18,232 nucleotides of DNA from Methanosphaera sp. rholeuAM74 (GCA_003266075.1 MUZZ01000001.1:284-18515); one strand, 5' to 3'. Numbered from the stretch's first letter, positions 7,571 to 15,724 are shown. The notes: generated by a model not told the origin, from the sequence alone. Program-made: numbers and translations.

Positions 7571-8620
7571 ATGACAGATTTTAGAAACGTTCAATTGCCT
7601 CGTGAAATACATACTGGACCACAAAAAATAAAAGAAATAGGCACAATATGTAAAAACCTGATACAAGGTAACGAGATAACGGTAATAACTGGTAACACAA
7701 CCAAAAAAATTGCTGGAAAAGAAGTGATGGACATCCTAGAAGATGCTGGTTACACCATAATAGAAAAAATAATCGACCAAGCAACACAAAAAGAAGTTGA
7801 TGAAGTAGTAACAATATCAAAGAACTCATCAGCAATACTCGGTGTAGGTGGTGGAAAAGTCATTGATGTAGCCAAATTATCCTCGACAATCAACGCAATT
7901 CCATTTATAAGCATACCAACAACAGCAGCACACGATGGAATAGCATCCCCCCGTGCATCAATAAAAAGTCCACAAGGAAGTGTCTCTCTAGAAGCCAACG
8001 CACCTTTTGCAGTACTTGTAGATACGCAGATAATAGCACAAGCACCCTATAGGTTCATAGCATCTGGTTTCAGCGACATAATATCCAATTTAACAGCAGT
8101 AGAAGACTGGAAACTAGCCTACAAACTAATAAATGAACCATTCAGTGATTCAGCCGCAGCTCTATCAGTAATGACAGCTAATTTACTAATTGAACAGGCA
8201 GATAACATACAACCACGACATGTGGGTAGTGCAGGAATAGTTGTTAAAGGATTAATAAGCAGTGGTATGGCAATAAGCATAGCTGGAAATAGTAGGCCTG
8301 CAAGTGGATCAGAACATAAATTTTGCCACGCACTAGACATAATAGCACCAAAACCAGCACTCCATGGGGAACAATGTGGGGTTGGAACAATAATGATGAT
8401 GTACCTCCAAGGAGGCAACTGGAAACAGATAAAAAACGTATTAGAAACAATCAACGCACCAACAACAGCCAAAGAATTAAACATCAACGAGAAACATATA
8501 ATCGATGCACTAGTTGAAGCACACAACATACGTAAAGAACGTTACACAATACTTGGAGATAGAGGCTTGTCCAGAGAAGCAGCAGAAAATATTGCATTAA
8601 AAACTAAAGTAATTGAATAA
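7571..8620 (+). CDS. egsA: sn-glycerol-1-phosphate dehydrogenase
   Basis: Makes sn-glycerol 1-phosphate from dihydroxyacetone phosphate with NAD(P)H, the step that sets the archaeal stereochemistry of membrane lipids. The 349 residues match the family length. The nucleotide-binding motif GVGGGKVIDVAK is at 91-102, followed by SIPTTAAHDGIASPRAS (114-130). Zinc ligands expected for this iron-alcohol-dehydrogenase-like fold are visible as D169 (SGFSDI), H249 (GSEHKF) and H265 (ALHGEQ). The start has a GGTAAT ribosome site five bases upstream. It is the first gene of a tight operon: the next ATG is only 11 bases beyond the stop. It works in the same pathway as the geranylgeranyl reductase at 1648-2832, although the two are not adjacent. 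Confidence 0.95.
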   Translation: MTDFRNVQLPREIHTGPQKIKEIGTICKNLIQGNEITVITGNTTKKIAGKEVMDILEDAGYTIIEKIIDQATQKEVDEVVTISKNSSAILGVGGGKVIDVAKLSSTINAIPFISIPTTAAHDGIASPRASIKSPQGSVSLEANAPFAVLVDTQIIAQAPYRFIASGFSDIISNLTAVEDWKLAYKLINEPFSDSAAALSVMTANLLIEQADNIQPRHVGSAGIVVKGLISSGMAISIAGNSRPASGSEHKFCHALDIIAPKPALHGEQCGVGTIMMMYLQGGNWKQIKNVLETINAPTTAKELNINEKHIIDALVEAHNIRKERYTILGDRGLSREAAENIALKTKVIE

Positions 8621-8631
8621 TGGTGATTAAT

Positions 8632-9054
8632 ATGATAACATTAATAGGTAGTAGTTTAGCAAAAGAAGGATTAGTGTTCACATTCTATGGTGGAACAAAG
8701 AAGTGTAAATCATGTAGATTCAAAAGCACTTGTCTAAACTTAGAAGAAGGAAGGAAATATGTTATAACTAAGGTTAAAAGAGTGACACATAAATGTCCAC
8801 TCCACAAGGATGGTAAAGTTCAGACAATAGAAGTTGAACCAGCAACAATAAGAACCTCAATAGAAACCCGAAAGGCATACAAGGGTTCAACAATTATATT
8901 CAGAACTCCTGAATGCGTATGTGAATGTGAAAACTGGGATATATGTCATCCAGAAGGGTTATACAATGATGATAAATGTATAATTGAGGAAATTGGACCT
9001 GAAGTAACGTGTGAGCATGGACACAATTTAACAGAGGTTATTCTAAGTCATTAG
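8632..9054 (+). CDS. UPF0179 family Cys-rich protein
   Basis: Recognised as the archaeal UPF0179 family, whose function I do not know. It has 140 residues with ten cysteines: C25, C28 and C34 (CKSCRFKSTC), C55, then a cluster C95, C97, C99 and C105 (CVCECENWDIC), C116 and C127, with several His nearby. The spacing suggests zinc or iron-sulfur binding. The start at 8632 is preferred over the ATG at 8620, because GGTGAT at 8622-8627 is a ribosome site that would lie inside the longer version, and the family begins MITLIG. The TAG stop overlaps the AGGTGAT ribosome site of rpiA. Being wedged between egsA and rpiA points to a conserved operon; I recall the same three genes together in Methanothermobacter but could not check it. 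Confidence 0.88.
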   Translation: MITLIGSSLAKEGLVFTFYGGTKKCKSCRFKSTCLNLEEGRKYVITKVKRVTHKCPLHKDGKVQTIEVEPATIRTSIETRKAYKGSTIIFRTPECVCECENWDICHPEGLYNDDKCIIEEIGPEVTCEHGHNLTEVILSH

Positions 9055-9064
9055 GTGATATTAA

Positions 9065-9748
9065 ATGTTTAACAAGGATGAATTAAAAGAAGAAGTTGGA
9101 AAAATGGCTGCATCACAAATAATGGATGGTCAGGTAGTGGGTTTAGGTACTGGTTCAACTACACACCACTTCATAAAGTATTTGGGCAAACGTGTAAGCG
9201 ATGAAGAATTGGATGTTGTGGGTATTCCAACATCATATCAGTCATTGATACTGGCAAGAAACGCTGGAATTAAGATAACCTCCCTAGATGAACATGATAT
9301 CGATATAGCAGTTGATGGTGCTGATGAAGTAGATTCTAATTTAAACCTAATAAAGGGTGGGGGAGCAGCACACACACTAGAAAAAATAGTTGACTACTGT
9401 GCTGACAAATTTGTGGTAATAGTTGATCAAAGTAAGCTAGTGGACACTCTCGGAGCTTTTCCTGTGCCATTAGAGATTATTCCTGATTCCCTACGATTAG
9501 TCAGGGAGAACATGGCTAATAGGAATGTTGAGGCAAATCTGCGTATGGGTGTACAGAAGGATGGTCCAGTTATAACTGATAATGGTAATTTCGTACTTGA
9601 CTGCCAATTTGGTAAAATAACTAATCCAGAAAAATTGGAAGTAGAGTTAAACACAATTCCTGGCGTAGTTGAGAATGGAATATTCACTGGTGTTGTAGAT
9701 AAGGTTATTGTTGGTAGGGAATCTGGTGTTGAAGAGATAACTAAATAA
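9065..9748 (+). CDS. rpiA: Ribose-5-phosphate isomerase A
   Basis: Interconverts ribose 5-phosphate and ribulose 5-phosphate in the cytosol, supplying ribose for nucleotides. In archaea that lack the oxidative pentose phosphate pathway it acts downstream of the ribulose monophosphate route. The phosphate loop GLGTGST is at 26-32. The active-site residues align with the E. coli enzyme: D84 and D87 in DGADEVD, K97 in LIKGGG, and E106. The length of 227 residues is normal. AGGTGAT (9053-9059) lies five bases before the ATG and overlaps the preceding stop codon, so translation is probably coupled to UPF0179. Confidence 0.96.
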   Translation: MFNKDELKEEVGKMAASQIMDGQVVGLGTGSTTHHFIKYLGKRVSDEELDVVGIPTSYQSLILARNAGIKITSLDEHDIDIAVDGADEVDSNLNLIKGGGAAHTLEKIVDYCADKFVVIVDQSKLVDTLGAFPVPLEIIPDSLRLVRENMANRNVEANLRMGVQKDGPVITDNGNFVLDCQFGKITNPEKLEVELNTIPGVVENGIFTGVVDKVIVGRESGVEEITK

Positions 9749-9772
9749 AAATCTATTTTTTGGTGATTGGAT

Positions 9773-10045
9773 ATGAAACAGTGTATGGATTCAGATAATT
9801 TACATAGAAGGTTGCGTAAGATTGGTGGACAGGTAGCTGCAATTGATAGGATGATTGATGACGATGTTCCATGTCAGGATGTTTTGATGCAGGTTAATGC
9901 AGCAAAATCTGCCCTAAACAAGGTGGGTAGCATAATTTTGGAGGGTCATATGAATCATTGCATAAAGGATGCAATTGATAATGGTGATAGTAGCGAAGCT
10001 ATCAAGGACTTGTCTAAGATTATCGATTATTACTCTAGAATATGA
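9773..10045 (+). CDS. CsoR/RcnR family metal-sensing repressor (DUF156)
   Basis: Small all-helical DNA-binding repressor, 90 residues. The metal-site residues are C34, H59 and C63 (spacing 25 and 4), the Cys-His-Cys set of copper(I)-sensing CsoR. RcnR (nickel/cobalt) and FrmR (formaldehyde) use different ligand sets, so copper or a thiol-reactive signal is the best guess. The basic N-terminal stretch LHRRLRKIGGQV is typical of the family. A TTG at 9767 could extend the frame by two codons, but it overlaps the GGTGAT ribosome site (9762-9767), so I place the start at the ATG five bases after it. It ends the egsA operon, 24 bases after rpiA, with a T6 run in that gap. No copper exporter gene is visible nearby, so its target is not obvious; operon autoregulation is possible. 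Confidence 0.85.
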   Translation: MKQCMDSDNLHRRLRKIGGQVAAIDRMIDDDVPCQDVLMQVNAAKSALNKVGSIILEGHMNHCIKDAIDNGDSSEAIKDLSKIIDYYSRI

Positions 10046-10059
10046 TTTAAATCACATCA

Positions 10060-10085
10060 TTTTTTTTCTATTTTTTCTATTTTTT
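10060..10085 (+). terminator. Triple oligo-T terminator of the egsA operon
   Basis: Three T runs (8, 6 and 6) are separated by CTA triplets. The tract lies about 15 bases after the stop of the repressor gene. The same CTATTTTTT pattern recurs after cbiF at 16515-16532. Confidence 0.65.
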
Positions 10086-10142
10086 AAATTACCACATCTA
10101 CATATTACTATTATTAATCGTTATTTTGTGTATGTGTACTGA

Positions 10143-10298
10143 TTATTCTATCAGTAACCTATTATAATTTGATGTGTTACTATCATCATCTTCCTCTATT
10201 TTGATCGTTTTTTTAATTATATTGCCATGTGGAAGTACAGCATAGAACTCATTATAATGATGAGTGGAACCTAGCCAGTATACAATCCTCTTAACAAT
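10143..10298 (-). pseudogene. Start-less open frame downstream of nfo, possible gene remnant
   Basis: An open frame of 51 codons runs from just after a TGA (complement of 10299-10301) to a TAA (complement of 10143-10145). It overlaps the last 28 bases of nfo in another frame. It has no ATG, GTG or TTG, so it cannot be translated independently as it stands. The predicted peptide looks coding-like: an aromatic stretch YWLGSTHHYNEFYAVLPHGN, then IIKKTIKIEEDDD. It could be a decayed small gene, the 3' part of a frameshifted neighbour, or a chance opening in AT-rich DNA. Confidence 0.25.
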
Positions 10299-11104
10299 TC
10301 AATCTCATTCTTATAACCTTCAACATCATTAGGAGTCTCAAGATAGAAGGGTAAATCTTTAAGCTTATCATGATTAATAATCCTACAAATAGCATCCAAA
10401 CCAATCTCACCATCACCAATACAGGCATGTCTATCCTTATGACTGGAAAAACCATGAACACTATCATTAAGATGAACAGCATGCAAACGTTTCAGGCCGA
10501 TAACATCATCAAACTCGTCGAGAACACCATCCAAGTCATTGACAATGTCATAGCCAGCATCATAGACGTGACAAGTATCCAGACACACACCAACCTTCTC
10601 ATCAATTTCAACCAATTCAATTATACCTTCCAACTCATCAAAAGAACGTCCAATCTCAGTACCCTTACCAGCCATTGTCTCAAGAAGTATCATAGTATCC
10701 AAGTCATCACTAATAATGTTGTTAAGAGAAGAAGCAATTAACTCAATACCCGTATCAACTCCCTGACCAACATGACTACCCGGATGAAAATTATACATAT
10801 TATTAGGTAAATGACTTAAACGCTTCAAATCATCCTCAAAAATTTCAAAAGAATTATCCCTAGTTTTTTCGCTCTTAGATGCTAAATTAATGACATAAGG
10901 GGCATGAGCCAAAATCACGTCAATAGATGAATCATCCATAACCTCACAAAAAGCATCAATATCATCAAAATCCAAAGCCTTAGCCTTACCACCCCTAGGA
11001 CTTCTAGGGAAAAACTGGAATGTATTAGCATCAATACTTAAAGCTTCCAAACCCATATGTTCAAATCCCTTATTAACTGATAAATGTGCTCCAATAGTAA
11101 ACAT
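10271..11104 (-). CDS. nfo: Endonuclease IV (AP endonuclease)
   Basis: Cuts DNA 5' of abasic sites during base-excision repair, using three zinc ions. The 277 residues form a single TIM-barrel domain. All nine expected metal ligands are visible: H67 (AHAPY), H107 (FHPGSH), E142 (LLETM), D176 and H179 (LDTCHVYDAG), H211 (HLND), D224 and H226 (DRHACIG) and E256 (YLETPN). No truncation is seen. It is transcribed alone, divergent from the epimerase gene, with a TATA-like box about 50 bases upstream. On the coding strand its codons are T/G-ending, opposite to the divergent epimerase. Confidence 0.95.
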   Translation of the reverse strand: MFTIGAHLSVNKGFEHMGLEALSIDANTFQFFPRSPRGGKAKALDFDDIDAFCEVMDDSSIDVILAHAPYVINLASKSEKTRDNSFEIFEDDLKRLSHLPNNMYNFHPGSHVGQGVDTGIELIASSLNNIISDDLDTMILLETMAGKGTEIGRSFDELEGIIELVEIDEKVGVCLDTCHVYDAGYDIVNDLDGVLDEFDDVIGLKRLHAVHLNDSVHGFSSHKDRHACIGDGEIGLDAICRIINHDKLKDLPFYLETPNDVEGYKNEIELLRGLYTG

Positions 11105-11150
11105 ACTCCACTTCCTATAGATTGATATAATAATATATTCATCATTACAC

Positions 11151-11158
11151 GCATATAA
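11151..11158 (-). promoter_or_regulatory. TATA box of nfo
   Basis: On the minus strand the sequence reads TTTATATG, about 50 bases upstream of the nfo ATG. This predicts a leader of roughly 20-25 bases. Confidence 0.4.
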
Positions 11159-11206
11159 AAATTACACATAGTTTTATTTATTTTTCATTACATAAATTAT
11201 AGTATC

Positions 11207-11221
11207 ACGTTTATAAAACGT
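11207..11221 (+). promoter_or_regulatory. TATA box of the epimerase gene inside a perfect palindrome
   Basis: ACGTTT-ATA-AAACGT is an exact inverted repeat whose centre is the TATA core (TTTATAAAA, 11210-11218). It lies 33-47 bases before the ATG at 11254, the right place for a core promoter. A dimeric regulator bound here would block TBP. Confidence 0.5.
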
Positions 11222-11253
11222 TTCATCAAGAAATAATATAAGGGAATTAATTT

Positions 11254-12195
11254 ATGGAAACAGAAAGGATATTAGTGACTGGTGGTTCAGGATTTATAGG
11301 AACAAATCTTGTAAACGAGTTAAAAAGTAGAGGACATGAAGTTATAGCAGCAGATTTACTAAACAACGACAGAGAAGATTATGTGCGTACTGATGTAAGA
11401 TTCTACAGACAATTAGAAAGAACATTTGAAGAACAAGGCTCATTCGACTATGTATACCACCTAGCAGCAGAATACGGACGATGGAATGGGGAAGCATACT
11501 ATGAAAATCTATGGCAGACCAATGTCATAGGAACAAAAAATATGCTACGTTTACAGGAAAAAAACAAGTTTAGAATGATTTTCTTTTCATCAGCAGAAGT
11601 TTACGGTGACTATACAGGTGTAATGTCTGAGGATGTAATGGAGAAAAACCCCATACAAGACACTTATCAGATGAATGATTATGCAATCAGTAAATGGGAT
11701 GGAGAACTGATGTGTATGAACTCAGCAAAAATGTTCGGCACAGAAACAGTACGTGTAAGACCAGTAAACTGTTATGGACCAGGAGAAAAGTACACTCCAT
11801 ACAGGGGATTCATACCAAAATTCACATACCTAGCACTCCACGACAAACCATACACAGTATATGAAGGGCATAAAAGAATAATCGACTATGTTGGGGATAC
11901 GGCAAGAACATTTGCAAACATAGTAGACAACTTCATTCCAGGTGAAGCATATAACATTGGTGGAAACCAGGAATGGGAAATGGATATAAAGGAATACTCT
12001 GACTTGGTATTAGAAGCAACAGGTCGTGATGACAGCTTAGTAACATATGAACAGGCAGAGCCATTCACAACAAAAGTAAAAACAATAGACTTTTCAAAGT
12101 CTATACGTGACTTAAACCATAAAGCAAAAGTAAAACCAAAAGAAGGAATAAAAAAGACGGCTGAATGGATGAAATGGTATTATAGAATAGATTAA
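11254..12195 (+). CDS. NAD-dependent nucleotide-sugar epimerase/dehydratase (extended SDR)
   Basis: Cytosolic enzyme acting on a nucleotide sugar, probably a 4-epimerase or a UDP-glucuronate-decarboxylase-like enzyme. The NAD-binding GGSGFIG is at 10-16 and the catalytic YAISK pair is Y143/K147. SSAEVYG at 112-118 supplies the catalytic Ser region; its Ala-Glu pair lacks the Asp-Glu of dTDP-glucose dehydratases. RPVNCYGPGEKYTPYRGFIP near 168 and the GEAYNIGG stretch near 230 are typical of the superfamily's substrate domain. The length of 313 residues is normal. A weak ribosome site AGGGAAT lies at 11241-11247. It converges with the glycosyltransferase gene, with only 10 bases between the stops. 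The exact sugar cannot be read. Confidence 0.85.
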   Translation: METERILVTGGSGFIGTNLVNELKSRGHEVIAADLLNNDREDYVRTDVRFYRQLERTFEEQGSFDYVYHLAAEYGRWNGEAYYENLWQTNVIGTKNMLRLQEKNKFRMIFFSSAEVYGDYTGVMSEDVMEKNPIQDTYQMNDYAISKWDGELMCMNSAKMFGTETVRVRPVNCYGPGEKYTPYRGFIPKFTYLALHDKPYTVYEGHKRIIDYVGDTARTFANIVDNFIPGEAYNIGGNQEWEMDIKEYSDLVLEATGRDDSLVTYEQAEPFTTKVKTIDFSKSIRDLNHKAKVKPKEGIKKTAEWMKWYYRID

Positions 12196-12205
12196 TACCA
12201 ATTTT

Positions 12206-13327
12206 CTAACTTATTTTTTCAAATATTTTATTTAACTTACTTCCAATAGCTTCCTTGCTATAATTGAGTGATTGTTTATAACCATCTTCTCTAAGACTTT
12301 CATATAATTTGTTATCATTCAGGAGTCGTAATATCTGTTGACTGAGCTGTTCGTAATTCTTAGGCTCAAAAAAGAGTCCACCCCTTCTACCACTAGCTTC
12401 AACGACTGGTGGAATCTCAGCAGCAACAAAAGGAGTTTTTAAACTCATGGCTTCAATGACTACGATACCGAAGCCTTCAACAATACTTGGCAGACAAAAT
12501 ATCTTTGATGAATTAACAACCTTCATAACATCCTCATGTTTTTCGACAAAACCCATGAATTCAACATTATCATCCAAATCCAATTCTTTAGTCAAATCTT
12601 TAAGTTGACTCTCAAGTGGACCGGTTCCAATTATTTTACACTGAATATCTGGAACATCATCTTTAACTATGCTCACTGCCCTGATAAGGTCTTCAACCCT
12701 TTTATACTCCACTAGTCGTGCTACACATGCAATTGTAGGCTTTTTGTAGCTTTCTGATTCAACTGTTGGAAAGTCTACAATGTTATGGACAGTTTCAACT
12801 TTATCCTCACTAACGTATTTTAACAGATTGTTCTTAGTATAGTCTGATACTGGCAATAATAGGTCAATGTCCTGTCGGAGGAAGTAACGTTCAAGAACTT
12901 CACCAAACAATCCACTAATACCCATGGTCTCAATCCATCGTCCAATCCAGACATCGTGGTAGCGTGCAACGATGTGACTATTAAGTTTTCTAGCAATCTT
13001 CAAGGCAATAGGGTAGGTTATGAAATTGTATCCGATAACTAAATCAATATCCTTCAATGTTTTACCCGTCTTATAGGCATCCCTCATGAAGTTAAGCCTA
13101 TTAATGAATGAACCCTTTTGAACGTAGCTACGGCTGTTACCACAGCATATCACACGGATATCATCAATATAAAACTCTTCAGTTTCATCTTCTCTGGACG
13201 TTAACACACAGACATTGTGGAATTTGGATAATTGTTGGGCTTCATTAAAAGCACAAACCTCTACTCCCCCCTTGATGTCTAAATCACAGCTGTGTGGAAA
13301 ATATTCTGTTACGATGCATATGTTCAT
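12206..13327 (-). CDS. Glycosyltransferase, GT4 family (GT-B fold)
   Basis: Transfers a sugar from a nucleotide donor to a lipid- or protein-linked acceptor, probably at the cytoplasmic face of the membrane. There are two Rossmann domains. The N-terminal one begins MNICIVTEYFP with a glycine loop DIKGGVEV near 17-24. The C-terminal one has the donor-binding ACVARLVEYKRVEDLI (about 200-215), GTGPLES near 234, and the retaining EX7E motif E284/E292 (EGFGIVVIE). The length of 373 residues is typical. Its ATG lies 15 bases beyond the stop of the dehydratase-like gene, behind a G-rich ribosome site GGGGGGATGAT, so the two form an operon. The convergent epimerase gene ends 10 bases from its stop, leaving no room for an intergenic terminator. 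Confidence 0.92.
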   Translation of the reverse strand: MNICIVTEYFPHSCDLDIKGGVEVCAFNEAQQLSKFHNVCVLTSREDETEEFYIDDIRVICCGNSRSYVQKGSFINRLNFMRDAYKTGKTLKDIDLVIGYNFITYPIALKIARKLNSHIVARYHDVWIGRWIETMGISGLFGEVLERYFLRQDIDLLLPVSDYTKNNLLKYVSEDKVETVHNIVDFPTVESESYKKPTIACVARLVEYKRVEDLIRAVSIVKDDVPDIQCKIIGTGPLESQLKDLTKELDLDDNVEFMGFVEKHEDVMKVVNSSKIFCLPSIVEGFGIVVIEAMSLKTPFVAAEIPPVVEASGRRGGLFFEPKNYEQLSQQILRLLNDNKLYESLREDGYKQSLNYSKEAIGSKLNKIFEKIS

Positions 13328-13342
13328 TAATCATCCCCCCAT

Positions 13343-14560
13343 TTAGTTAAAATATTCTAGCTGGTCTTTAATAATATCTCTAATACCATAATTAATGGTC
13401 ATTCCTATTTTTCTGATTTTCGTGTTGTCTGCTAGCAGTATTGGGACATCGGATGGTCTGAATCGTTCGGGATTAAATTCAATCTTTATTACTCCACAGT
13501 CACTATTAACAAGCAATCCCTTATCCTTAATACTGTATTCGAGCTGGTTTTCAAGTAGTAATGAGTCTACTTTTGTTTTATCGAATTTAACTCCGAAGTA
13601 TTTATCATCATTAATTAGTGTTGGCTCGTCGACACGTTTATCATTGTTTAGTGTTGTTACACTATTAATGGTGTAGCCAGCCTCTTCTAAGCTTAGGAGT
13701 ATGTATGATATTATTGAATTTGTCCTCATGGAGGCTTGATTGTATGCCTCACCACTAACACCATTTTCTGCTAAGTTAATGTATCCATTAATCATGTCGT
13801 TAATATGTGTCCAATCTCTGAATGCGTTCACATTACCAATTTTAATACTATCAATCAATCCCTTCTTGAGTTGATTCACCTGTTTGGTTATAACACTTGT
13901 GACAAACATATCTCCTCTGCCAGCTCCTTCATGGTTAAATGCACGTGAAACAATAGTATCTAATCCGAAGCTGTGATGGTAGTTTCTTGTGATAAAGTCT
14001 GCACAGAGTTTTGATACTGCGTAAGGATTCATTGGTCGTAAAGGATTGTTTTCTGATATTGGTAGTTCATCGTACTTATTATCTATGATATCTGGGGTGA
14101 TGTGTCCATACTTTTCTAGCAATTTTTCGTATTGCTGTTTGGATGATATTATTAGTCCGTACTCCTCACTTGATCCAGCGAAAATCATACGTGCGTCACA
14201 ATCTTTTATTCTCATAGATTCAAGTAAATTCTGTGTTCCTATTGAGTTAATAATGGTTGTGGATTGTGGGTCTTCAAATGAGTATGGTACAAAGGACTGG
14301 GCTGCTAGATGAAATATGTAATCTGGTTGTGAATAATCAATCGCATTTGCAAGGCTTGGAATGTCTGTTAAATCACCCATAACTAGGTTCACATAATCTT
14401 CTATTCGATGCTTTTCTAGGTTAACTGGAATTTTGTTAGTGTTGTGCCTTCTAATTAAGCCATATATATTAGCACCTTTCTCTAGCAGTGCTTTTGATAA
14501 GTGTGGTCCTACAAATCCACCAATACCTGTGATTAAAACGTTTTTATCTTTCCAATTCAT
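13343..14560 (-). CDS. GDP-mannose 4,6-dehydratase-like SDR
   Basis: Likely makes a 4-keto-6-deoxy or otherwise modified nucleotide sugar, perhaps from GDP-mannose, for the adjacent glycosyltransferase. The NAD(P) motif TGIGGFVG is at 11-18, LAAQSFVPYSFEDP near 85, GSSEEYG at 129-135, and catalytic Y180/K184 in NPYAVSK. RAFNHEGAGRGDMFVTS, NAFRDWTHINDMI and the C-terminal ERFRPSDVPILLADNTKIRK resemble Gmd. At 405 residues it is longer than usual (about 340-370). Part of the excess is an insertion of roughly 28 residues between SSEEYG and PISENNPLRP (about 137-166), where Gmd has a short loop. It could instead be a different dehydratase, reductase or epimerase of the same clan. A ribosome site GGATT precedes the ATG. 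Confidence 0.78.
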   Translation of the reverse strand: MNWKDKNVLITGIGGFVGPHLSKALLEKGANIYGLIRRHNTNKIPVNLEKHRIEDYVNLVMGDLTDIPSLANAIDYSQPDYIFHLAAQSFVPYSFEDPQSTTIINSIGTQNLLESMRIKDCDARMIFAGSSEEYGLIISSKQQYEKLLEKYGHITPDIIDNKYDELPISENNPLRPMNPYAVSKLCADFITRNYHHSFGLDTIVSRAFNHEGAGRGDMFVTSVITKQVNQLKKGLIDSIKIGNVNAFRDWTHINDMINGYINLAENGVSGEAYNQASMRTNSIISYILLSLEEAGYTINSVTTLNNDKRVDEPTLINDDKYFGVKFDKTKVDSLLLENQLEYSIKDKGLLVNSDCGVIKIEFNPERFRPSDVPILLADNTKIRKIGMTINYGIRDIIKDQLEYFN

Positions 14561-14764
14561 ATTAATCCTACTTTTATAGTTGATTAAAATATTATTTACT
14601 CTTTATTAATACTTTATTTCTTCACTAATTTTAAACTTTCTTTTAGCTTAGAATCTGCTTTGGATATTCAGTTATTAAAGTATAATAAATGGTTTAATCA
14701 AATATATTATCAATGATAAATTTGTGGAACTTTTTTAATTTTCTTTTTATGGAGTTGCTAGTTA

Positions 14765-15625
14765 ATGACGGAAATAGCTCTATTAGTGCCAGCATATAAT
14801 GAAGAAATCGCTATAGCGAGTATGATTATATTAGCTTCCAAGTATGTGGATGAAGTCATAGTGATAGATGATGGAAGTACTGATAGGACACCTGAAATAT
14901 CTCAACAAGTAGGTGCTACTGTACTTAAACATAAAACCAATAAGGGTAAGGGTGCAGCACTCAAAACTGGCTTTGATTACGCTAAAGATTTTGATGTTAT
15001 AGTTACAATGGATGCTGATGGACAGCATAATCCTGATGAAATTCCTATCGTAGTAAAACCAATTCTTGATGGTGTTGCCGATATAGTTAATGGTAGCAGG
15101 TACCTTGACGGAGCTGATACATCTACACCCACATATAGACGTGTTGGACAAACAATATTGGATTCAGCGACGAATATGGCATCTGGAACTAAATTAACAG
15201 ATTCCCAGAGTGGTTTCAGGGCTTTTTCTAAGTTATCTTTATCTTACTTCACTTTTAGTCCTGATGGCTTTGGTATTGAAAGTGATATGTTGATTGAAGC
15301 TTCAAACAATAATTTAAGGATAGTTGAAGTGGGAATATCTGTTAGGTATGATGTCCAGACAACCAGAGATAATCCAGTTGTACAGGGTTTCAGCGTACTG
15401 ATGAGCATACTTGAAGTTATGAGATTTAACCGTCCATTATATTTCTATGGTATTGGTGGCTCCATAATATTGTTCTTAGGTATCTTAATGTTACTTACGC
15501 TGTTCTTTTCAAAATTAACCGGTAACATTTACTTATTGGCTATTGCATTGTTTGTAATAATCTTTGCCATAATACTTATAGTAATAGGTATTTTTATGGA
15601 TACTAAGGCTAAGTTTAAAAAATAA
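14765..15625 (+). CDS. Membrane-anchored glycosyltransferase, GT2 family, dolichol-phosphate-sugar-synthase-like
   Basis: Probably moves mannose or glucose from a nucleotide sugar to a polyprenyl phosphate carrier, for later use on the outer face of the membrane. The GT-A domain covers about 1-225: ALLVPAYNEE at 5-14, VIDDGSTDRT at 33-42, the metal-binding DAD at 83-85 (MDADGQHNP), DSQSGFRAFS near 157 and GIESDMLIEA near 173. Two hydrophobic segments follow at about 226-247 and 254-276, so the C-terminus is a two-helix anchor. The length is 286 residues. GGAG at 14751-14754 is correctly spaced for this ATG. It is divergent from the dehydratase-like gene and close to it, fitting a surface-glycan role. 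Confidence 0.9.
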   Translation: MTEIALLVPAYNEEIAIASMIILASKYVDEVIVIDDGSTDRTPEISQQVGATVLKHKTNKGKGAALKTGFDYAKDFDVIVTMDADGQHNPDEIPIVVKPILDGVADIVNGSRYLDGADTSTPTYRRVGQTILDSATNMASGTKLTDSQSGFRAFSKLSLSYFTFSPDGFGIESDMLIEASNNNLRIVEVGISVRYDVQTTRDNPVVQGFSVLMSILEVMRFNRPLYFYGIGGSIILFLGILMLLTLFFSKLTGNIYLLAIALFVIIFAIILIVIGIFMDTKAKFKK

Positions 15626-15724
15626 TTGATTTCCAATTTAAAAACTTTAAAACAAATTATATTATGTTGTAACTACAATAATTAATTATTATATTAATAA
15701 AAAAAACTTGTGGAGTTTAATAAT

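Noticed and set aside
9767..9775. TTG at 9767 as start of the CsoR-type gene
   Set aside because: It overlaps the GGTGAT ribosome site, which is correctly spaced for the ATG at 9773.
10043..10054. TGATTTAAATCA palindrome over the stop of the repressor gene as an operator
   Set aside because: It begins at the stop codon, downstream of the whole operon, and leads into the terminator. The similar ATTTAAATCAC at 5990-6000 is a start codon plus ribosome site.
15626..15724. Possible cobalamin riboswitch before cbiF
   Set aside because: The leader is short, almost pure A/T, and shows no B12-box-like sequence or GC-rich helices.
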